A DNA stretch of 49,520 nt, from NCBI GenBank assembly GCA_023378805.1, contig JAMCSQ010000044.1:1-49520 (forward strand), in the 5' to 3' direction. The stretch is from Candidatus Parvarchaeota archaeon. GTDB taxonomy: Archaea; Nanobdellota; Nanobdellia; Parvarchaeales; Parvarchaeaceae. This document shows positions 41,209 through 47,800 of the stretch, piece after piece. How positions within the stretch are numbered: position 1 is the first letter of the stretch; each line of letters opens with the position of its first letter. Made by a program: the position numbers and the translations under genes. Below the pieces are notes generated by a model. The model was not told where the DNA came from, did no database searches, and worked only from the letters and a program-made list of their open reading frames with translations.

Positions 41209-41552
41209 AGATACCCCCAAAAAGATTTAGACCATCCGATTATTACATAACTGATAAGAAGATAAGTAACCGTTCCTAAAAGCTCTGCAACTATCTTGAT
41301 GTATTGATTGCTCATAACTGAACCAAATGAATAAACCACAAAGACCACAACAAATAAAATAGAAGCGAATAGGAGAACCGAGAAATTTTTCTTTGAATCT
41401 TTCTCATTTAATGCCCATCTAACTATTGGGGCTTTATCCTGCCTGTGTTTGTAGAGCACATAGATGTTTATTGTGCTCAGAATGGAAATAATCAAACCAT
41501 TTATCACTTCAAACAGTACCCAATAAAAATGAAAATCTTCATATAAGGCCAT
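41205..41552 (-). CDS. Small membrane protein with KHxxD[KR]AP motif, module component A, copy 2
   Basis: The protein has 115 residues and three helices (about 12-33, 57-78 and 86-106). The loop after helix 1 reads KHRQDKAPIVRWALN, the module's defining motif, and the C-terminus is IGWSKSFWGYL. TATA-like AATATTTAATT lies about 20-26 bases upstream of the ATG, so this is the first gene of its unit. The stop overlaps component B by ATGA. Divergent neighbour speH starts about 109 bases away. Function unknown. Confidence 0.68.
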   Translation of the reverse strand: MALYEDFHFYWVLFEVINGLIISILSTINIYVLYKHRQDKAPIVRWALNEKDSKKNFSVLLFASILFVVVFVVYSFGSVMSNQYIKIVAELLGTVTYLLISYVIIGWSKSFWGYL

Positions 41553-41629
41553 AGCGTATAAGCTTAATTAAATATTGTAAGTATAAAAATATTTTGTTTA
41601 ATTTAAATTTAGCTGATTTAAATAGATAA

Positions 41630-41640
41630 TTATTTAAATA
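41630..41640 (+). promoter_or_regulatory. TATA box for speH
   Basis: TTATTTAAATA is centred 26 bases before the speH ATG at 41661, giving a leaderless transcript. Confidence 0.6.
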
Positions 41641-41660
41641 GAATTCTTCAATAATAAACA

Positions 41661-42107
41661 ATGAGAAAAACCAGTAAAAAATTGGGTTTATTTGAAAGTA
41701 ACCTCCTCCCTGTAGTAGGAAAACACGTTTTCGGCAATCTGTATGATGTAGAGGATTCCATTCTAAAAAACCTTGAATATCTTAAAGAATCGGTAATAGC
41801 TGCGGCAAAGGCAGGAAATCTTCACATAATTGATATAATGGAAAGACAGTTCAACACAATGAATTCCCCGGATCTTGGAGGAGTATCTATAATAGCGTTA
41901 ATAGTTGAAAGCCACATATCATTGCACACTTGGCCTGAAAGCAGGTACGCTACAGTTGATATATATTCCTGCGGGAATGAAAGTAACCCTTCGCTTTCAT
42001 TTGATTACATTGTTTCGATGATGAAGCCTAAAAGCTACAGAGTTTTCAGTGCCGACAGAAGCAATCCGTCGAGTGAAAATGAGACCAAAGTTTTCAATGA
42101 CTTTTAG
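41661..42107 (+). CDS. speH: S-adenosylmethionine decarboxylase proenzyme
   Basis: This 148-residue proenzyme cleaves itself between E83 and S84 to make the pyruvoyl group. The key residues S84, H89 and C104 have the same spacings (5 and 20) as the Thermotoga enzyme, and the segment VESHISLHTWPE is diagnostic. It decarboxylates AdoMet to supply aminopropyl groups for spermidine and related polyamines. No spermidine synthase gene is in the window. It starts from a TATA-directed leaderless ATG, and its stop overlaps the end of module copy 3 by 4 bases on the opposite strand. Confidence 0.95.
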   Translation: MRKTSKKLGLFESNLLPVVGKHVFGNLYDVEDSILKNLEYLKESVIAAAKAGNLHIIDIMERQFNTMNSPDLGGVSIIALIVESHISLHTWPESRYATVDIYSCGNESNPSLSFDYIVSMMKPKSYRVFSADRSNPSSENETKVFNDF

Positions 42108-42409
42108 GATAGAGACATAAAAAAGAAGAATAAAGTAAGAGTAGTAAACAATATGATATTACCGTATTCCCATATAAGAGTCATTGGATTACTTAGCGAA
42201 ACAAACGTAGTTATTCCGTAGTTTACTACTAAAACCAAAGTAGTCAGAAAGAAGAATACAAATGCATATTGTTTGTATTTTTTAATGTAAAACGAGGATA
42301 AAAACAAAGTTGGATTCCTATTGAGTTTTTTCCTTAGGATTAATATAAACATTAGCATTAATGTTCCCAAAATCAATAGAATAACTCCATATATAAAATC
42401 GATACTCAT
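42104..42409 (-). CDS. Small membrane protein, module component B, copy 3
   Basis: The protein has 101 residues and three helices (about 4-25, 47-69 and 79-99). The basic loop after helix 1 reads RKKLNRNPTLFLSSFYIKKYKQY, resembling copy 1 before helix 2. It ends within helix 3 without a long tail. The ATG overlaps the component A stop in ATGA. Convergent with speH. Function unknown. Confidence 0.62.
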   Translation of the reverse strand: MSIDFIYGVILLILGTLMLMFILILRKKLNRNPTLFLSSFYIKKYKQYAFVFFFLTTLVLVVNYGITTFVSLSNPMTLIWEYGNIILFTTLTLFFFFMSLS

Positions 42410-42771
42410 AAAAACCTCCTAAAAAGCTTGAACCAGCGGAAAGATATGTATACGACGATAAACAACGCGATTATCCCAAACAGATACGCTGTATAAAAGA
42501 AAACCTTATCAATGCTGTACAATGAAGGATAACTATTAAGTATCTTCTGAAGGAAGGTAAACAACCCTGTTAAAAAAAGCATAAATGAGGGATAAATAAA
42601 CATGTTTAACTCTTTTGTAGCTGAATCTTTATTTAGAAAGAAAGAAGTCAATGGCGCCTTATCTTTTCTATGTTTAAAAATAGCGAAAAAAGTTACACTT
42701 GAAAATACTGAGCTCACAACTCCTCCGATAAAAAGTACAGCGAATATTACTGTGTAGGCGGTGTTTAGCAT
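42406..42771 (-). CDS. Small membrane protein with KHxxD[KR]AP motif, module component A, copy 3
   Basis: The protein has 121 residues and three helices (about 6-29, 57-77 and 90-111). The loop after helix 1 has KHRKDKAPLTSFFLN, and the C-terminus is SFRWFKLFRRFL. ATTTATA (42794-42800, read as TATAAAT on the minus strand) is centred 26 bases before the ATG, so it is the first gene of the third unit. With copies 1 and 2 it defines a small family of unknown function. Basic loops predict that the motif faces the cytoplasm. Confidence 0.68.
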   Translation of the reverse strand: MLNTAYTVIFAVLFIGGVVSSVFSSVTFFAIFKHRKDKAPLTSFFLNKDSATKELNMFIYPSFMLFLTGLFTFLQKILNSYPSLYSIDKVFFYTAYLFGIIALFIVVYISFRWFKLFRRFL

Positions 42772-42807
42772 GATACATCTATTAATTAAGCATATTTATA
42801 ATTTTAT

Positions 42808-43251
42808 CTATTCAATTTTAAGAAATGCTAATATCTCTTCTGCATGCTTATCTGGAGAGACTTTTGGGTATATCTTCAGGATTTTGCAATTCTCATCTAA
42901 TATAAATGTCACTCTAGAAGCAACGCCTAACATAGATTTTATTCCAAGTTTCATAACAATCTTTTTATCGGAATCACTTAATAAGGTAAATGGTATGGAG
43001 TATTTACTTTTAAATTTTTTATGAGATTCTATACTGTCAATGCTTATTCCGAACACAGGAATCCCTAAAGATTTAAATGAATTGATATTATCACGGAAGC
43101 TGCATGCCTCTTTTGTACATCCTGGAGTATCATCTTTTGGATAAAAATATACTACGCTTTTTTTGCCCTTTAAATCGGACAAAGAAACTTCTTTTCCATC
43201 GTCTGCTTTAAGCCTGAAATCAGGGAATATATCCCCTTCTTTAACTTCCAT
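42808..43251 (-). CDS. bcp: Peroxiredoxin Q (bacterioferritin comigratory protein)
   Basis: This 147-residue thioredoxin-fold peroxidase has the motif YPKDDTPGCTKEAC. C45 is the peroxidatic and C50 the resolving cysteine, the arrangement of the PrxQ/BCP class. It reduces peroxides using thioredoxin-like donors and complements the nearby superoxide dismutase. Length and motifs are normal. Divergent from endonuclease III with 35 bases between starts. Confidence 0.93.
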   Translation of the reverse strand: MEVKEGDIFPDFRLKADDGKEVSLSDLKGKKSVVYFYPKDDTPGCTKEACSFRDNINSFKSLGIPVFGISIDSIESHKKFKSKYSIPFTLLSDSDKKIVMKLGIKSMLGVASRVTFILDENCKILKIYPKVSPDKHAEEILAFLKIE

Positions 43252-43286
43252 ATAGATATAAAGAAAAACATATATATAAGGATTAT

Positions 43287-43937
43287 ATGTCAGGTTTCGT
43301 TTTACTTGAGCAGAAAAAAGCTGAAATAGTTATAGAGACACTTGAAAACAAATACAAAAATGCGGGTTATTACCTTAATTTTAAGGGGCCTCTGCAACTT
43401 TTAGTTGCTGCGATATTATCTGCACAGACAAAGGATACGGTGGTAAATGAATTAACTCCAGAACTTTTCAGAAGGTACAAAACAGTAGAAGAGTTTGCAG
43501 AAGCTGATCCCTATGAGCTAATAAAATATGTGAAGAGAGTTAGCTTTGCAGAAAACAAGGTAAAACATATAATAAGCTGCTGTCGTATAATAAAAGAAAA
43601 GTACAAGGGGGATGTGCCTAATAAAATAGATGAGTTGCTTTCATTGCCTGGCGTTGGAAGAAAAACAGCAAATACAATTCTTATAAATGCGTTCAACATA
43701 ATAGAAGGCATACCGGTAGACACATGGGTAATAAAACTTTCTTATAGAATGGGATTAAGTAAAAGTAAAAAACCTGATGAAATAGAAAATGACCTTAAAG
43801 GCATTGTTAATAAAAATTATTGGAAGAATTTTGCTTATGTGCTTAAGGAACATGGCCATCAAATCTGCCAATCCATAAAACCGAAATGTGAGATATGTCC
43901 TATAAAAGAACTATGTCCAAAAAATGGGGTTAACTAA
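43287..43937 (+). CDS. nth: Endonuclease III (DNA glycosylase/AP lyase)
   Basis: This 216-residue HhH-GPD glycosylase has the hairpin LPGVGRKTANT with catalytic K126, the catalytic D145 in PVDTWV, and the four cluster cysteines C194, C201, C204 and C210 (C-x6-C-x2-C-x5-C). It removes oxidised pyrimidines and nicks abasic sites. VDTWVIKL differs from the usual VDTHVxRV, so substrate preference may differ slightly. A possible ribosome site AAGGA lies 5 bases before the ATG, with TATATATA further upstream. Confidence 0.93.
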   Translation: MSGFVLLEQKKAEIVIETLENKYKNAGYYLNFKGPLQLLVAAILSAQTKDTVVNELTPELFRRYKTVEEFAEADPYELIKYVKRVSFAENKVKHIISCCRIIKEKYKGDVPNKIDELLSLPGVGRKTANTILINAFNIIEGIPVDTWVIKLSYRMGLSKSKKPDEIENDLKGIVNKNYWKNFAYVLKEHGHQICQSIKPKCEICPIKELCPKNGVN

Positions 43938-44062
43938 ATATTTATTTTCACTTGGTAATACAGTGAATAATCTAAAATATATAATTTCATCATATAAAAG
44001 AGAGAAAAAAGCAAAAAGTATTTATGTAAGTTATGTTCTATTATAGAGTAGGGGGTTAAAAT

Positions 44063-44158
44063 ATGTCAAGTATAGTTTTAGTAGGTGCAGCGGTTTTGTA
44101 CTTATTGATACTTATCGCTATAATACTTAGAAACAATTCCCTTGCTTCAAGAGTTTAA
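44063..44158 (+). CDS. 31-residue single-TM microprotein
   Basis: A short frame starts MSSIVLVGAAVLYLLILIAI and ends RNNSLASRV. It has one hydrophobic helix (4-22), then a polar, basic end that predicts a cytoplasmic C-terminus. A strong Shine-Dalgarno-like GGGGGT lies 5-6 bases before the ATG, and a TATA-like TATTTATG (44018-44025) fits a leader of about 15 bases. No homologue is recognised. Small single-TM proteins often regulate larger membrane complexes, but nothing here shows a partner. The remaining noncoding bases around it show only promoter-like AT runs. Confidence 0.5.
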   Translation: MSSIVLVGAAVLYLLILIAIILRNNSLASRV

Positions 44159-44197
44159 AGCATCGGAAAATGCGCAGGTATCATTTATTTGTACTTA

Positions 44198-44716
44198 TTA
44201 AGGTCTGTTCTGATTTGTAAATTTACCGGAGTATTTTGCCTTTCCCTTTAATTCTTCAAATACTATCTGACAGATTTTGGTATTTGGCTTTATAACCAAT
44301 GCTATTGGAGATAGGTTAGCCATTTCTAATACTATCTTTCCCGAAGTACCGGGCTGCATAAAACCGCTGCTTATGTGTGTTAGCAGTCCTAATCTTGCAA
44401 ATCTTGATCTACCGTCTATCCTAGCAGATATATTTTGTGGAAGCGAGACTTTTTCTATTGTTATTGCATGAACTAATTCTCCTGGCTGGATAAGAAAACT
44501 TTCACCTTTCTTTATCTTTATTTCTTCTGTCAGTTCTTTGTAATCGGTATAATCATCCACTACAACTATTCTATTTACTTTTTTGAAAACTCTGAAAATA
44601 TAGCCTAATCTGAGATCAACGGATCCCGGGCCTATCTGCTTCCTATCTAATGGATCTATCCTTAACTTCTTAGAATCCAGAAGCTTTATTATTTCATCAT
44701 GCGATAATACCGCCAT
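44198..44716 (-). CDS. dcd: dCTP deaminase
   Basis: This 172-residue trimeric dUTPase-fold enzyme has LSHDEIIKLLDS at the start, IGPGSVDLRLG near 28, the nucleotide-binding GRSRFARLGLLTH near 107 (usually GRSSLARLG), and the catalytic glutamate in GKIVLEMANLSP. It deaminates dCTP to dUTP for thymidylate supply. Bifunctional dCTP deaminase/dUTPase activity, known in some archaea, cannot be told from the sequence. It starts MAVLSHDE from an ATG with AT-rich upstream sequence. The 143 bases between it and the DUF2341 gene hold no visible feature. Confidence 0.93.
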   Translation of the reverse strand: MAVLSHDEIIKLLDSKKLRIDPLDRKQIGPGSVDLRLGYIFRVFKKVNRIVVVDDYTDYKELTEEIKIKKGESFLIQPGELVHAITIEKVSLPQNISARIDGRSRFARLGLLTHISSGFMQPGTSGKIVLEMANLSPIALVIKPNTKICQIVFEELKGKAKYSGKFTNQNRP

Positions 44717-44859
44717 AATTACTTAAATGCCTCATTCATTAAAAACATTTACTTTTTAACGTATTAATCTGGGCAATACACTAAAAATATGGTAAAGTAA
44801 TTTTCCAAAAACTCGTCTCAAAAAGCAAATCCTAACTGCAGAAGCCGATTATAGTATAG

Positions 44860-47800
44860 TTAAGAAACACTACCAAAAGTAATGGAAGGCATTACTCCGT
44901 TTGGAGGGAAATCTCTAATTAAAACCCAGTAAGCAGATATAGTTCCTCCGGCACTACCTCCGCCTCCGATACCTATCAGGGTTGGTTCGCTGATCGTCGT
45001 ATCAACCATCTGAACTTGATTAAAATTGAAATACCACCACGCTTTTGAACCATTGTTTGCCATTCCATAGACATTATAGGTATTGATAGGTTCACCAGGA
45101 GAATACCAATTAAATCCAGAATTATAGGTATAAGGATTGTAACTGGTTCCATCTATTCCCCAAGAAACGGCAACTTCATCAAATTTACTTGTGCCAGTTG
45201 CCCCAGTTGGATCAACATACCCTTCTATTATATTAGAAGTTGCAGGAATACTAATGTCAGCTAATGCTCCGGAAGCCACCGTTATCCCATTGTTAACTGT
45301 CACACTTCCATAACCGTTATTTGCATTTACCCATCCACTTGGCAGACTTGTTCCATTAAAGTTCCAATAGTTATTGAATATATTAGCACCGTCATCGTAT
45401 TCTGTATATGTTGAGGATAATTGCGGTGCTTCACCGTCGTTTACTGCATTAAACAGGTTTTTAGTTTTATTAACTAACCCCATATAAATCGTTATTTTTG
45501 AATTTGCGGGAATGCTGCCGACTTTTACCCACCAGATTGCATTTGTTGATGTATAATTCTCTAGCCAACTGGGTATTACTGTTCCATTCGCATAGAAGAA
45601 TTCTACGTTTTGACCGAAAGCAGCCGTTTGACTGGTATTGATGTATGTCCAGCTGCCGTCTGTTGAAGAAACATTAACCATCTGCTGGAATGGACTTGGA
45701 GTTGCTGATGACTGCGTGTTTGATATGTTAAGTTCCTGGTATTCCTGGAAATCTGAAAATGAAACCGTTGAAGAGAGTACTCTTTCATAATAGGTTACGT
45801 TAAGTATTCCTGATGAGTTGGAATGAGCCGTGACTTTGTATAATCCTGCTGATAGTGTTTTCAGGTAAGTTGCCTTTCCTTTTGTAAGAGGTGCTACCTC
45901 TGTTCCATTGACATATATGGAAACGTAATAGTTGTTTGAAGATGCAACCGCTGTGAAATTAGATTGGCTGCTGTTTATTATGCTGTTATTTGCATTAACT
46001 ACGCCATTTAGATACAAGCTTAGACTTGGGATTTCTACGGTAGGCATTATTCCATTTGGCGGGTAGGCACGAATTCTAAGCCACTTAGTTGTGATGTAAG
46101 CATTATTATCTGGACTTATTTCTGGGGATAAAGTTGTACCTAAATATGCTGAGTCTATACCTCCAGTAATTTCATTCGAATATGAATATAAGATAGGAAC
46201 TGAAGTAGAATCTACCCAGTACTCAGAATATACATAATACGTTCCGGAAGAAGGTTCGGGGTTAAAGTACGGCCCATTACCATTATTATTGTTATTTCCT
46301 ATCCTTGAGAATCCAATACCTCCATTATTCCAACCTGGACCAAATGCTTCGCTTCCTGAAGAAGTTGAAATAGCTAAACCTATATTTCCATACAGTGTTC
46401 CGCTTCCATACAAGTCTGTAAAAGAATCCATGATGAAATCTGTAGAGGACTGTAGCTTTAAATTTGAAGATATGCCGTAGTTGGGTTCTACTGTCACTCC
46501 GTTATTTACTGTATAGCCTGATCCTGTCCATCCTGTTGGCAGGCTTGTCCCTGCGAAATTCTCATAATAATTGAATACGTTAATCCCGTCATCGTATTCT
46601 GCATATGTTGGTGATAGCTGCGGAGCTTCTCCTGTTGTCTTATTGTTGAATAAGTCAGTGGTATTGGAAGCAAAACCTATCGCTATGTTAGTTAGAGTAG
46701 CATTTGCAGGTATGCCATTCGGTAATTTTATCCAGAATATGGCATACTTTGAAGTATAATTCTCAAGCCAGCTATCTATTACCTTATCATTTGTCATATT
46801 TATGAATTCTAAGTTCTGGAAATCATGGCCACTGCTGAGATTTACATACTTTTTGTATGCAGAATAAGAGAAATTAACCATCTGCTGGAATGGCTGTGAA
46901 GTTGCATTATGCTGCATATTTTTTATGTTTATAGGTATATAATACTCCAAAAACGAAGCCAAGCTTGGATATATCGTTCTTTTTATAGTTATTGAATCGG
47001 CTGTATAATTCTTATTTCCGCTACTATTCAGAACTATCGTATAGTTACCAGAGTAGCTGCCTAAATTTACTAGAGCATTTGATGTTATTGTCTGATTTAA
47101 AACGCCATTTATGTATAAATTTGCAGATAATTGATTATTGATTGTAAAAGTAGATGCATTTATTATAAGATTTGTTCCATTGGATGTATAATTTTCCTTT
47201 GGAATTGATGTCAAATTAAGGTAAGAATTTGCTTTGTTTATAGTCTCATAATAGGAGATATTCCCAATATCTGTTGAATTTGATCCACCAGTTACTTTTA
47301 TCTTGCCCGCAGCCAAGATACCGGAATCCGTTGAAATATTCTTAGAAAAGCCAGTTAAGGATTTTACTGAACTATTAATTGTTTCCCACAGTTTCACGTA
47401 ATGGTCATATGATTCCACTGTAAAATTACTATCTTTACCGTAGGTTGCTGTAATGTTGTTGTTTGAAAAGCCATTTATAAACAGATTTATAGGTTTTGTA
47501 ATCAGCGCATTAAGCTTAACCGAAGGCATTACTCCGTTTGGTGGGTAGGCACGAATTCTAAGCCATTCAACATTAATAGGGTATGTTGTTGAAAAAGAGG
47601 TTTGTGATGGATTTAACCAATTTGATATGGTAATGTATAATGGAGTAGTTGGGACTAAGTCTATTGTTGAAGCATAAGGTGAAAGAGAATTATAAGAAAC
47701 GGAAAAACTACCATTATCTGGATAAATAACACCAAAAATATTGTAATTGTTATTTGAAGGGATGTAATTAGAGTCAACAAAGCCATTATAGGAGCTTGAA

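Noticed and set aside
44063..44158. Regulatory RNA leader of a larger gene
   Set aside because: The next plus-strand gene is absent and the frame has its own ribosome-binding site, so a microprotein is the simpler reading.
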